Source of the DNA: Norana najaformis
Lineage: Eukaryota > Annelida > Clitellata > Crassiclitellata > Hormogastridae
Direction: 5' to 3'
DNA: 64,000 bases
NCBI GenBank assembly: GCA_964023275.1
Contig: OZ029918.1
Coordinates: 16,613,861-16,677,860 of the forward strand
Shown: piece after piece, positions 1 through 11,109 of the stretch
How the letters are laid out: each line of letters starts with the position of its first letter
Position numbering within the stretch: position 1 is the stretch's first letter
Position numbers and translations under genes: made by a program
Notes under the pieces: model-generated
What the model saw: only the letters and a program-made list of their open reading frames with translations
Databases searched by the model: none
What the model was told of the DNA's origin: nothing

Positions 1-250
1 TGAAAGCAATACAGACTGGGCTGGCTGATAGCCAACCCCTAGAACATGGGGTCACTATGCGGTCCTACAAGCACTACCAAATCTTGCGCGAGGATCTTGC
101 GGTAGCAGACGAATACCTCAACAATATCTTAGCCGAGTGGGCGGACAGAGGATCCTATAGGGCAGCAGCTTAGTGCCAGCTAGCACGAGTAATAGCTCCT
201 AGCCGTCCACCACGTAGTGAAACGCCGGCTGGCCAGTCTGTCGAACCACG

Positions 251-1190
251 TCAGAAATGGTATAAACCGTTAGCGACCAATCGCGCGAGTTCATCATGAG
301 CATATAGGTAGCGGACTAGAATATCAAGCCAAGGAATAGGCTCATGAGGGCCAACCTTGCGGCCGGCTGACGCGACAAGCGCAGGCTTTTGTGACAACTT
401 TGAGGTTTTGAATGCTTTAGCCAGCTTCCTCTCAGTCAGACGAATTGGCCTGTCGTTTAGCGCTCCCACAGCCTCATGCAGCTGGCTCACCCATTCTGCA
501 GACCGTTCTGACTACCCGCGAGTGGCAATCAGCAATTCTCGACAGTACTGACCTTAAGAGCCTAAAGAACGCAGCATCTGGTCTGGGCACCGAATAGATA
601 CTCGGCTGAATCCGGTTGAAGCACTCAACCATACCCTATTGGCGGTAGTTTTCAGCTTGACCGTGCCGCACCTGCACATTATGTCCGGCAAGCAGTTATG
701 AGACGTTTCCCATAGATTTGCGCCTGGGGTCGACCTGTAGAAGTCGAGGTCAGGTCAGCGGCCCGCGTTTGTAAATCTGGCGGTTAGTAGTTTCTGTTTA
801 ACAATGCTTTGTCATAATAAAGATGATTAGCGTCGCCCTCCTCTTTTATCCGAACTTGGGACTGGCACTATCCGAACATGGCAGTGGAGGAGTTAATAAT
901 GCCGTTGCGATTTACTTCAATCGCGCTCTTACCAGTTCTCGGCTCCGCCTGTTTGTATCGAGAGGCCAATTCGACAACGGCGAGGGTTACTTGTATGCCT
1001 TGCAGCCTACATTGTTGTGGGGCAGGAATAAGAGATCAGCCTCATATACAGCATTAAGATGATCATCGTTGAACATAGAGCGCGGGATGTAGCGGGATGT
1101 AGTCTTCGGCAGGTAGATCTGCCAAACGGTTTGCTTCATGGATTCCATGGTAATCGGCGCAAGACAATTCGGCGCAGAGACAACTCGCAC
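251..1190 (-). pseudogene. Polinton/Maverick-type integrase remnant
   Basis: Read on the minus strand this is a broken retroviral-type (rve, RNase H fold) integrase. The N-terminal piece (987-1190) contains YEADLLFLPHNN, the place of the first catalytic Asp in the form W/YxADL common to Polinton and Ginger integrases. A frameshift near 987 leads into VVELASRYKQAEP, which matches the 'VVDVASRYKEAEP' stretch after strand 2 of the core. The C-terminal piece (251-490) has ALNDRPIRLTERK and, 40 residues on, ILVRYLYAHDEL, corresponding to the conserved ALN...TRLTGKKP and VRYLYxPGEL segments. The middle is full of stops. The fragment is inactive. The packaging ATPase at 2.7 kb is on the opposite strand, as happens in these elements. 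Ginger-type DNA transposons have similar integrases, so family assignment depends on the neighbour. Confidence 0.6.
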
Positions 1191-1434
1191 AAGGAGGCTA
1201 CGCAGCCTAACGACGGCAGTGCTTTATGCAAATTACAAGAATTGTTGCATATGTAGTCAGTACTCTATTACAGCGCTACATGCAATTATAGATAATTCAA
1301 CAAATTTAAGATCTTTGTACACAGCGTTTCCGACCTATCTATCAACTTTCTTTCAGTGAATAATTAAGTTCAATTCCTTCATTGAGTGACACTAAGACGT
1401 TGGAAGGAAACTATATATCTTTCTACCGTGTTAA

Positions 1435-2450
1435 GTGCCTTTAGAATTCATGAGGTCAGATAAAGGCAAAGATTTGTTACTACACAATGGATGTGTGTAC
1501 CAACAGAAAAAGAAAACTGCACAGAAAGGAATCTGGAAATGTAGCGACCGTTCGTATAAAAGTCGCTCTCACGTGGCCGTTGAAAATTTCATCAAAGATC
1601 CTTCCGAGCATTCCCACACAGCCAAGTTGAGGTAAGAAAAGTTCACGCTAGCGTTAAGCATCGCGCAATGATGACGGATGCGTCAACTAGAGTGTTAACA
1701 CGTTCTTCGTTGGGAAATTCGCACGCTTCTGTGCAAGCCGCTCTTCCAACAGCCGCTCCCGTTAAGCGAGATATTCGACGTTATCGATCGAATTCTAATT
1801 TGACATGCATTGCCGATCTGGATTTCACAATGCACATAAAGATGCTCGTCGCTTTAGCTTTTATTCGACGTAAACGATCGAATCCTCCTCCTGATGATGG
1901 GCTTTATTGGCCGCAAGCCTCGAAAATACATCGCAAGGATATCCTTTATAAGACAGAAACATGGATTTTCTCTTTTCCTGCTGAAGCCGATATTGAATTT
2001 CTTAAAAAGTTGTAGCGTTTGGTTTGCCGATGGAACATTAAAAGTATGTCTATAACAATTCCATCAACTGTACACGATTCATGGGTATTGTGATGACATC
2101 ACTATCTCTTGTGTTTATGCGCTTCAGCCAAATAAATTAGAAGCCACCTACGAACTTTTGCTGACTAAGTTGTGCGAAGTGGAATTGGAATTGAATCCAG
2201 ACATTGCGATTAACGATTTTGAAAAGCAGCAATGAATGCCTTTTCATCGAGATTTCAATCTCAGCTTCATGGCTGCCACTTCCGCTTTGGTAAACATATC
2301 CGACGTAAAGTGCAGGAATATGGCAATGCTAATTCATATACTACCGATCCGGATTTTGCAATGCACAGAAATCATGCTCGTAACGTTAACTTTGTATCGA
2401 GTAGCGGCGAAGCCAGAACCTACGATCAGCTCATAAACGTTTTCCGAAGT
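1435..2450 (+). pseudogene. FLYWCH zinc finger + MULE transposase pseudogene
   Basis: A FLYWCH-type zinc finger occupies 1435-1635: F at the start, GKDLL.HNG.VYQQKK, the WKC core, and the closing H-S-H of EHSHTA. It is followed by a linker (1668-2015) with RRKRSNPPPD and LYKTETWIFSFPAEADIEFL, then the start of the MULE DDE transposase domain at about 2015, FADGTLKVC, which carries the first catalytic Asp. QLYTIHGY, VYALQPNKLEATYELLL and NDFEKAAMNAF follow, then HGCHFRFGKHIRRKVQEYG and a FV-containing tail near 2395. At least three in-frame stops (for example after KVCL at about 2051) and a frameshift at about 2228 break the frame. This family architecture is widespread in invertebrate Mutator-like elements. 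No terminal inverted repeats were found around this copy. Confidence 0.75.
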
Positions 2451-2742
2451 GCAACCGTTGCTTTTACCTACTGTGCAACTACTTTCATCGGTAAAGAAAC
2501 CTCGACAAAGACGAAGAGCAAGAACAGTACCTTTGTTTTCTTATGAAATTTGGAATTGTTACTCTGCACTACGAAACAATACTCTAATACTCTTTGTACA
2601 AACAACATAACGCCTTTGAGCGCTCTGTTGGAATTGGACCTCGGCGCTTTAAGAGGTTGAGAGGAAGGAGGCAGCATCGTTTTACTCTTCGGCCGACAAT
2701 ATAGTTCTGGTTGAAAGTCAGAACCCTAAAGAGCGCAGCATC

Positions 2743-3070
2743 ATGGTATTTGACGACGTGATTGTCGAGAATCAGGGTCCGATTAAAAGTTATTTAACCC
2801 AGGGACGGCACGGCGGCGCTGACTGCTTCTACCTCCCTCAAAACTACTTTCGGATCCCACAGCAGGCGATCAGAGATGATGCGAATCTCATCGTCCTCTT
2901 TAATCAGAATAGCAAGAACCTGCAAGCTGTGCACGATATTTTCGTGGGCGGAGACCTGCCATTTAATGAGTCCATAAAATGTTTCGCGATTGCGTGGCTC
3001 AACCGTTAGTTTTTGCAGTCATCGACCTCATATCAAAGTCATACAAGTCGAAACTCGCAAAAGCCTATAA
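2743..3070 (+). pseudogene. FtsK/HerA-type packaging ATPase fragment (Polinton-like)
   Basis: The fragment begins at a Walker B-like strand, MVFDDVIVENQ, and continues through YLTQGRHGGADCFYLPQNYF, IPQQAIRDDANLIVLFNQ and NLQAVHDIF. This is the C-terminal half of the DNA-packaging ATPase family found in Polinton/Maverick elements and related virus-like integrated DNA. A frameshift near 2990 moves the end, LVFAVIDLISKS, into another frame. The Walker A half is missing. The gene cannot be functional. It is an old integrated copy and probably belonged to the same element as the integrase at 251-1190. Confidence 0.6.
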
Positions 3071-3443
3071 AAGAAGTACCGCAGGGCTTGTGAACGCTTT
3101 GGATGCTGCGTGTACCAGCTTTACCGGGGCCAGCCTAAATATGGGCGTAGGAGGCGCTGCCTTGTAGGTCACCAGGATCGCATCGTTCCCTGCCTGGGCT
3201 GCCCGATAAGAGGCGAAACATGAACGGGCCCGCCTGCTTACCCGCAGCAAACTCAACATCGTCCACGGCTACATTTCGAAGGCCCTAGAGGACACTATGA
3301 TCAGCGACGAGGAGTACGAGCTTGTCCTAGATGAATTAGAACATATCAGGCTATGAAAGACGAGATCCGTCAGAAGGTGCACACGGTCTGGAGCATAATC
3401 GACGAAGAGATAAAAAACGAGCTTATCAGGCGCAGCCAAGAGT
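3070..3443 (+). pseudogene. Companion gene of the Polinton-like element, broken
   Basis: After the ATPase piece come STAGLVNALDAACTSF and then, in other frames, SKLNIVHGYISKALEDT, ISDEEYELVLDEL and MKDEIRQKVHTVWSIIDEEI, ending in a stop near 3443. The alpha-helical 'KLN...ISKAL.D..ISDEE..LVLDE' pattern recurs in uncharacterised invertebrate proteins encoded near such ATPases. I know no function for it. Several frameshifts are present. A glycine/alanine-rich stretch (near 3120-3165) precedes the helical part, as is usual for this protein. Confidence 0.4.
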
Positions 3444-5100
3444 AGGCATGCACCTCATTCATTCAAAAAGATCGCGTGACCGAACCTCCATCGCCCTGAT
3501 CTGCTCATGCGGTCTGGATAACGGGATCAACGCCGCTAGTCCGCTACTCCGCCGTAAGAGTAATTTTATGCATTTAATTCCGTTATTTTGGCTTTATTGG
3601 CGTGCCGCAGATTGGCTGCTACATGTGTGCCCATGTACGTATAACCTCAAACAAGCAGTTACTTGGTAGAACTTATATGTACGTTACACCGTCTGCTGGG
3701 CAAATGCCGATTCATCTGATACGTCAGCACTAGACCAGTTCTGTCAATGCGCAGTCAGTTTGTCAGCTCGGGAAAGTTTGTCAACTAAACCGAAAGCTCG
3801 CAGTTTTCGATTCTATAATGTTCGACTACGTTGTCTATAAAACCTATGGCCGTTTTTCACCGTCGGTGTTTCGTCTTTGGATACATGGAGACGATGAAGA
3901 TTGCAGCAGCAACGGCAGCCGAGAGACGGCATAGTAATATGGCTTGCAAGCCATATGATCAAAATCACAGCAGATCTAATTTGCTCAAAGGACAATTAGA
4001 GCCCGGGCCGGCGGAGTTCCTAACTGGGGTGGGAGGCGCGATGGCGACGGGGTGGCTTCGGCGGCCAAGTTGTTGTTGGCGAAACACTAGGTGTTTTAAA
4101 ACCGCTATTTCACGAATTTTACATCTACATGGCACCATGTGAATATGTCGGTATATATATGTGTGTGCATATATAGTATGCATACATATGCAACTGAATG
4201 TTCTAAACAAGATGAGCAATGCTGAATGTTTCAACTGAATTCGACAACATTATGAACGTGAGGGACGAGGAGGCGTCGTGATTGGTGAGAAGATCGAGAT
4301 GGTCGACGTCAGACGGGGTCGAGAAAAGGGAGGGAGAATTCTTCCTCCTCCTTAAACACTGTGACATATATAGTCCTTCCTTCTTAAGCAAATTACTGTT
4401 TTAGTATTGAATTCGTCTACTCATTTCAGTTGTCTTTACTTAACTGGTTATTGTCCCATTAATAAGCGCTCAGTCAATCCAATCTGCATTAGCAGCACTA
4501 CAGCCCAGCAGAATGATAAATAGACGTATTGCATAGTAAGAGATCGGCGCATAAAGTAGGCCCAAGTCTTCATGTAATTAGCTTAAGTAAGCTCAGAGTT
4601 CAAGACGCAGTACTAGCCTAAAAACTTGACATAACGACTTGGTCTTGTGTCCGGAATGATAGGAGAATCTCGCACTTTCAACGGGTGGCATATCTACCCA
4701 GTGCTTTTGCACTGCTGTGGCCACGATGCAAATCGTCCAGTCGTTGCTAATTGAAGAAGTCAGACCGCGATCAATCACACTTTTAGACCTATCGTCGTCG
4801 GATAAACTGATTTCATGTTCATCTCTCAGCCACCATCCGGCCAGGGTCATTTCCGAATCGCACTCTCTCAAAAGATTTTAACGGAGACCTAGTAGTGGCG
4901 GCTCCAGGATTGCTTGTTGGGGGGTCAAGATCATTTTTAAAGGGGCGACAAATTCTGGCAGTACACCATGCATAGGTCTGGTCTGAGGGGCGCCGGCATA
5001 TAACCAAGAGGGGCGCGGGGGACGAACCGCTCCCACGCCTACCCCTAAATCCCCCGCTGGGGCCTAGTAATTTTGATTTTAGACCAGTCGTAACTGAGAC
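3444..5100. other. No recognisable gene; possible MITE end at 4885-5070
   Basis: Nothing here reads as a conserved protein on either strand. An AT-rich alternating purine-pyrimidine stretch lies at 4145-4192. At 4885-5070 there is a G-rich block opening with 'gtggcggctccaggatt' and ending with a C-rich block 'aaatcccccgctgg', a look typical of small non-autonomous DNA elements, but I could not define matching ends. Confidence 0.3.
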
Positions 5101-5366
5101 TTTCATTGGTTTAAAGAACTTAACTTAAGCATTTTTGGTTTTGCATAGAAAGAGCAATCATAGATTTTCAAAGATCATAAAATGTAAAATATTTCTTGAA
5201 AGAAGATGAAAAGTTGTCATGTCGTTGGATTGCCATGGTCGTGTTTGCGCCTCAGCTGAACGATCCTACTTCGACATCAGGACAACTCTTCTGAAGAGTT
5301 TTTCTAGAGATGTTCACATATAATAATTAGCCCTATTTTACAAGCCCAAAATTTAAGCGTCTTCGG

Positions 5367-5889
5367 TCTATTTCGCCATTACAGATTTCAAGCCTTTAAG
5401 AGCAAATCTCTATGCAACGTAGTATTAAATAAGCCACTCTATTTTAAATTAGCAAAATGTGCTGAGCAAATAAAATTGATATCGGCCAATGAGTTGATTT
5501 TCAAATGAATTAGGCTGCGCTGCTGCAAATTTGATCTGACAGTGAAATTCAACTTTTAGTAATATTATAAATCTGACAATCGATTTTCTTTTTCTTAGCC
5601 TAAACATTGGACTTTTTCTAACTAAGCTAAAAATAATTGTAGGCCTACGTAATAAGCAAATCTTTTGGTGCAAACGTATTCTAATTCGTGTCAATTGAAT
5701 GTCACCCAGAATTTGTACCTAAATCAAAGTTTAATGGACTTTAAATGGCCACAAATTTGCGCGTTGTAGATTATTATGAAAAATATTTGAAAATCGGTCG
5801 AAAATAATTCAGTCTATTTTGCCACGAGAGATTTTAAACGTCTTTAAGAGCAAATCCCTATGCAAAATGGCATTGAATAAGCCACTCGG
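5367..5889. repeat. Direct repeat, two diverged copies of about 75 bp
   Basis: The stretch 5367-5440 ('tctatttcgcc...agcaaatctctatgcaa...aataagccactc') recurs at 5813-5889 with about 80% identity by eye. The copies share 'ttaagagcaaatc' and 'aataagccactc'. They are 446 bp apart. The function is unknown. Confidence 0.6.
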
Positions 5890-7620
5890 TGTAAAAATCG
5901 GCCAGTGCGTTTGGACTTTAAGGCTAGTAAGTAAGAAGTAAGTAAGTAGACAGTCGATAAACTGAAAAGTATCGGTGAAAGCGCCGTCGTTCAGCCTTGT
6001 TCAATCGCTGTCAAACTTTAATAATAGCGAGATCTTCACAACTGAGGCCCATCATAATGTCAAATTTTAAGTCAACGGTTCAAAAGTACTAAAGCCTATT
6101 TAACGCCCATTTAAATCTGTCGTCAAAAGGAGGCAAAATTCATTTTTAAATATTGCAAGTTTTACCTGCATTCCGAGTTGACTTAGGTTTGATTCATAAG
6201 CTAACGGTGTACAATCAAAGGTCTCCATGTTTTGGAACGGGATGAAGCTTGGGCTTTGTCATACCTCTTTGGATAAAAATGTTCTTCTACGTAGAAGTGC
6301 AAAATTCATCTGACTAATTTTGCATATTTGGAGAAATTGATAGCTGTATAATAAAGTACTTGACGCACTCTATGGTCAGGTTACAAAGCGAGAATTGCAA
6401 TGACCGATTACAGCAATAGACTGAAGACTGGATCTTAAATGCAGTTCAGAAAGAGCTGCCATAAATCGTCAAAGCGCAACAACAACGTCATTACTTAAGC
6501 GCTAATGCATTTGAACTTAAAAATGTAAAAGTTCGAAGAGCGACATGAACTGATCCCCGTGTCTTTCAATTGATCCACCGTATTGGCCTCGACCTCCACT
6601 GATCAGGTCACAGGCGCCCATGAAACACTTGTTTTCATCTTCGGAGTTTGAGCTACGAACAATTACCCTGGATGTTTCTACACTGCCCACCAAACGGACG
6701 TGCCATCGTGCCACAAAACCACGTGATCTTTGCACTATCGATCGAGTGTGTCTCGGCGTCGGCTGGTTTTGCCTCTCCCTCGTAATTCTCTGATTGTTTC
6801 ACTGCTATTCATAGCACCGGCCACGTGAACATCATGACGACTGATATATCGAATCATTCGAAGATAAGAGGAAACTACTTCTTATTCGAGCACAGATTAC
6901 ATGGCCTAAATAATAGGGTTCTCTATGTGGGACGTTCTGCATTTTGCCTCAGTTAATCAAAGATCGCCATTCGCTCGTGCGAACTCTTGGAGAGCAACAC
7001 TTGAGCAGTCGGTTATATAATTATACTAACCAAGCACAGCATCAGTCGGCCATCGACCACAGAGCCGAAGACCCGAAGGCAGCGGCGTCAGTTGAGACAG
7101 AGACAGGACCACGAGGAAGCTGCCTCGGCCGAAGGAGATCACATTGCTCTCATAATTCAACATGTCCATAGCAATGACGGAAGCTATAGTCGACGTGGAC
7201 GAGGTGGAGACTGCGCTGTCAGATGGTCTCTGGGCGACATCATGCAGCAGGTCTGCAGGGTCCTCGAGAACAGAGACCAACCGACGAACGACGGCGACGA
7301 CGACGTTCAGATCAAATGTCTACTCCACCAAACAACGACGATCAAACGACTACGACGACTAGACAACGAAAAGACAGATCTGAAGGTCAGTGTCTTCACT
7401 CATCTTCAGCTATGACTTATTTTATCCTCTCTTATCCTAAATTACATTCTATATCTTACCCAATTCTATCCTGTCCTATTCTGTCATATCCCATATCATA
7501 TATCCTGCCTTATCTCGTCCTATTGTAAATCTTATCCTAAAAAATTCTCCGGAGAATGAAAAATTCTGAAACGGCTAGAATTCGTCAAGATCTGGCGGAG
7601 CAAAAGTACCGCTGAAAGCA
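5890..7620. other. No recognisable gene
   Basis: The open frames in this interval (for example 6517-6735 on - and 7092-7415 on +) have no familiar domain, and their codon use does not stand out. From about 7415 to 7540 there is a degenerate pyrimidine-rich array of 'tatcc/tatcct' words (microsatellite-like). Confidence 0.4.
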
Positions 7621-7626
7621 ATAGCG

Positions 7627-9390
7627 TTAAAGCGTTGAATTGTGATAGCAATGCGCTGGAATCGATTTCTCTCGTGTCAGGAGAGAGATAAGGCATCCTA
7701 AATCTGCTGTGAAGAGTAGGCCACTGCTGTTAATTGGGCCGAGAGTCTCAGACGTCACAGGGATAAAGTGGTAGTTCTGTGCAAGGGTGTTATATTTTTC
7801 GTATTTCCTGTCTGCTGCCAATTGGGCTGCGCCGGCAGCTGCGGTCGACGTGAATGGGAGGTAAGATGCGGCCAGGGTTCCTATACAGTGACATCTCATA
7901 TCAAAGCGCGACCCATCCGCCGTGGAATGAGGGTTAAACCATTAGATCTTTTTCCGTCTGTTCTATTTAGTACTGGCGGATCCTTCACTGCCGGTAACCC
8001 TGGCCGACAAATTAAGTCATTGAGGGCCGCGTGTATGGCGGTTCGACCTGGTCTAAGAGAGCAGGATAGCTCATGGGAACAAGGGCCCCGCAGCGACACT
8101 CATGAGGTTCACAGATGGTGACTCCAAGTCTGAGACCTACTGCGACTCTCATGGCCTCATCATCCAGTCTCAGGCAAAAGATCAATCGCTCGCATGTGGT
8201 GCCGCAATGGCCCTAAGCCTTGCTTGATGGTATGCGTCGGTGATTGAGATGCGGAAAGTGTTGGCTTCCCTGTCAATTAGTGGTTTGTCCCAGTATGATT
8301 GCTTGTGGACAAAGACATTGTCTGGGCTAGAAACTGCACCAGAGATCCAGCAGAGTTTTGGCCTGAGTTTTCGGGTACCTGAAAATTGTCAAGCATGGAG
8401 GATTGAAAACTCCGGGTGCCTGCAGCCGAAGCCAAAAAGGCGGGGAGCGCAAGCAAGGTCACCCGGCGAATGCCCAAACCTCCAGCCTTGACTGGAGGGA
8501 GGCCTGGAGCCATGGAGTGTCAGAGAGGGACAAATTAAGTATTGTTTCTAGGCCTTGGCACAACAGAGAATCAAATTTCCTCAAGTAAGGGTGGTCCATA
8601 CAAGGAAAACATCGTAAAGTGTGCAGAAGTTTCGGGTGGCTAAGAGAGCTTCTTAGGAGAATGAGTGCATCGTGTCTAGCAACATCTTTCAACCTTGAGA
8701 TTGCCAATTGTTCAATGCAACGGGTCTCAAGACCATGCTTAACAGCCACTTCACTGAATCAGCGTATTCACAGACGATTATTAATTGTTCATATAATTAT
8801 TTAATGTCCTTCATTCATGGCCGATTATCGCATCATCGTCTTCTCGGTTACATTATACACTTAACCTGCCTGGGTGATAGGCAGATCGCTACCTTTGAGA
8901 GAGCAAAAGTATTGGCACATTTTGATGCTTGTCTGCGCCAGTAATATCCGTTTACAATCAGGCACAGACCACTCAATTTTTTGCGTAGAGCAAAGAGTGT
9001 GCCTCCAAAAAGAATGGTGCGAAGCTCTTTAAGGCATGCCCCAGCCAAAAGAATACTCACTAGGGCAGTTATTGCTGTTACTAGTTCTGAACCTACTTCA
9101 GCGCAGCTCACCAGGTCATAGATGTGCTGAGGGCTCAGTCCATCTGGGCCTCCTGACGACCCTGCTGGGAAGGAGCGTATGTGTTTTAGTGTTTTATCCT
9201 CTGTGACCTGGATTACCATGGCAATCGGTGGTGAGGAGGGAGGCGGGTGATTCAAAGGAAGTGCAGGGCGCTTGAAACTTAGCTCAGCCAGTGTGTCGTT
9301 GTTTATGGGGACGGGTTCATCCTCTAAGCAGAGGATTCGAATGGCTGCCTTAATGTTTCCATCCTCCAGCTTTGAGGCAACACCTGCCAC
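7627..9390 (-). pseudogene. Non-LTR retrotransposon ORF2 remnant, copy 1
   Basis: Read from 9390 downwards this is a decayed reverse-transcriptase polyprotein. The N-terminal section has IRSFPAGSSGGPDGLSPQHI and LFGGTLFALRKK, typical of a group of animal non-LTR elements whose RT begins with 'FPxGSxGGPDGLxPQHL'. The catalytic RT core (between about 8850 and 8750) is missing. The C-terminal section resumes with GGLGIRRVTLLALPAFLASA (8277-8513), DGKRSNGLTLIP (about 7920) and the domain LGPINSSGLLFTADLG (7627-7899). There are multiple frameshifts. It is the same family as the better copy at 14.9-17.25 kb. Confidence 0.75.
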
Positions 9391-9485
9391 AATTGCTTGA
9401 TCACTGTCGTTTAAATGAAAGCCTTCTTAACTGGTCGGTTGGAGAAAATGTCATCAGCCAGCTTTTTATGATGTTAGATGTTAAA

Positions 9486-9545
<60 letters not shown>

Positions 9546-9826
9546 CATTATTATTAATTTTTTGACATTGTTATTATTATTATTACTATTACTACTATTA
9601 CTATTACTATTATTATGATTATCATCATCATCATTATCATCATCATCATCATTATTACGAAACTTTTTCATGCGCACAGGGTAACACAAAAATGGGTAAC
9701 ACAAAAATGCGAAATTGAGGCGCGCTTAGTCAGGTGTTAGGTGAAATGCATCCATTCGAATCCTCTGCTCAGATGATGAACCCGTCCCCATAAACACCGA
9801 GACACTGGCTGAGCTAAGTTTCAAGC
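9270..9826. repeat. Inverted duplication of an RT fragment around a microsatellite
   Basis: Bases 9270-9344 (part of the copy 1 RT gene) reappear in inverted orientation at 9752-9826, about 90% identical by eye; compare 'gaggattcgaatgg' at 9331 with 'ccattcgaatcctc' at 9752. The arms enclose the (ATT)n/(ATC)n array. Confidence 0.75.
9487..9657. repeat. (ATT)n / (ATC)n microsatellite
   Basis: There is an almost uninterrupted (ATT)n run at 9487-9558, then an imperfect ATT/ACT/ATC run at 9570-9657. The long Ile/Tyr/Asn/Asp open frames here are artefacts of the repeat. Confidence 0.95.
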
Positions 9827-9829
9827 ATC

Positions 9830-10690
9830 TTTTAGATGTTTAAAAGATAATGAGAAAATAGTGTAAGTGTAAGTGTACACGGTTTTATAAAGCGACCGTA
9901 CGGCCTCGTCCCTGCCCACTTTGCAATGAATTGTTCGGGTGATATCCTTCATCATCAATGCCCGTTTTAATGAATGAGTTTTGAGGCATTTATTGAGGGA
10001 TGAAAAAGAGTTCGAGCTTCGGAGAAACATTGGAAGTCGGTTCCATTCCTCGGAGGATCCGTGTGGAATCCACGAGAGCCCATGATAGCTCTGCATTTTG
10101 GCTCAGCCAAAAAACCCGTACCCGAAGATCGCATGCTGCGGAGAGGGATGTAAGGAGAGTCTCGTGGTTGAAAGTAGGTAGGGGTGCCCGTGTTAAAGCT
10201 TTTATAGGTTGGGAAGGCCAGTTTGAGACTTATCCTGAATTATACAAGATGCCAGTGCAGCTGACCGAGTAGGGTTAAGGGGTTGTTTGAGGATGTGAAC
10301 GCAGCACCACGCGAGCCAGGGAATTTTGGATGCGTTGACGCCTGTTGAGTTCAAGATCTCAGGTACCTTTAAAAACCGTGTTGGCATAATCAAGGCGAGA
10401 ACAGACAAGAGAACAGGCTATGATTTGTGACATGTCCTTGATAAGAGCTGATCAGATGTGGCGTATTGTCTGTATTTTGATAGAAACAAGATTTGCAGAG
10501 ATTTTATTATATTGGGTCGAAATGTGAGGTTACTGCGTAGAGTTATCCCAAGTGTTGTGTTTTGGCAGTGATTGATAGCAGAACAGCGGTACCACGAAGG
10601 TCACTGATGGAATGACAAGGGAGAGAACGCAGGCGTTGGCATGAGCCAAACATGATCGCATCAGATCTATTTGAGTTTATCGCCAAATCA
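9830..10690 (-). pseudogene. LINE reverse transcriptase C-terminal fragment
   Basis: On the minus strand the region reads from about 10690 downwards. The pattern NSNRSDAIMFGSCQRLRSLP, LGITLRSNLTF and ALIMPTRF matches the region after the RT YxDD box in CR1/Jockey-type elements ('N..KSEAMLFGT', 'LGVTLDS.LSF', 'SRLDYAN'). The end, EWNRLPMFLRSSNSFSSLNKCLKTH at 9960-10070 (given here as its first and last words), is the usual C-terminal WNxLP...LRS...SF..LK. Frameshifts separate the parts. Confidence 0.65.
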
Positions 10691-10825
10691 TCTTTCACTT
10701 TTTAGAGCATGTCTTTCACTCGTAGGCCTACAGCGAAGGCACATATAGTCTATTCTGCGCCTTCTAGAGGTTCACTGACAGTGCTATATAAATGATCAGA
10801 TGCATAAATGCATGTATACAAATAT

Positions 10826-10895
10826 ACATTCATACATACATACGTACGTACACACATACACACGTGCATACATACGTACACACATATAGACACAT
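10826..10895. repeat. (ACAT/ACGT)n microsatellite
   Basis: Imperfect tetranucleotide array of 'cata' and 'cgta' words. Confidence 0.85.
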
Positions 10896-10989
10896 GTTCT
10901 GCGGCTTCTATTTTATTAGGACTTGATCCATTCGATCTTCTGCATATCGGATTTTAAGACGAACGAGACCAACGAAATGAGCGACAAAA

Positions 10990-11101
10990 ACCAATAGGTG
11001 TCAAATAGGTGAAAAATACCAATAGGTGTCAAATAGGTGATAAATACCAATAGGTGTCAAATAGGTGATAAATACCAATAGGTGTCAAATAGGTGATAAA
11101 T
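10990..11101. repeat. 28-bp minisatellite, four copies
   Basis: Four consecutive units of exactly 28 bp start at 10990, 11018, 11046 and 11074. Each has 'accaataggtgtcaaatagg' as its first 20 bases and ends 'tgataaat' ('tgaaaaat' in unit 1). Within a unit the word 'aataggtg' occurs twice, so the repeat probably arose from a shorter duplication. The last three units are identical. Confidence 0.95.
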
Positions 11102-11109
11102 ACCATGAG

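Noticed and set aside
1-250. Start of the window as a separate gene
   Set aside because: A roughly 50-codon open stretch on + (MRSYKHYQILREDLAVADEY) has no motif I recognise and is cut by the window edge.
7092-7528. Overlapping + strand frames as genes
   Set aside because: Three overlapping frames are open by chance in GC-richer, repeat-like sequence; no domain seen.
9474-9704. Poly-Ile/Tyr/Asn frames
   Set aside because: Produced by the ATT/ATC microsatellite.
10990-11101. Regular 28-bp repeats resembling a CRISPR array
   Set aside because: The units follow directly with no spacers, and the genome is eukaryotic; it is a minisatellite.
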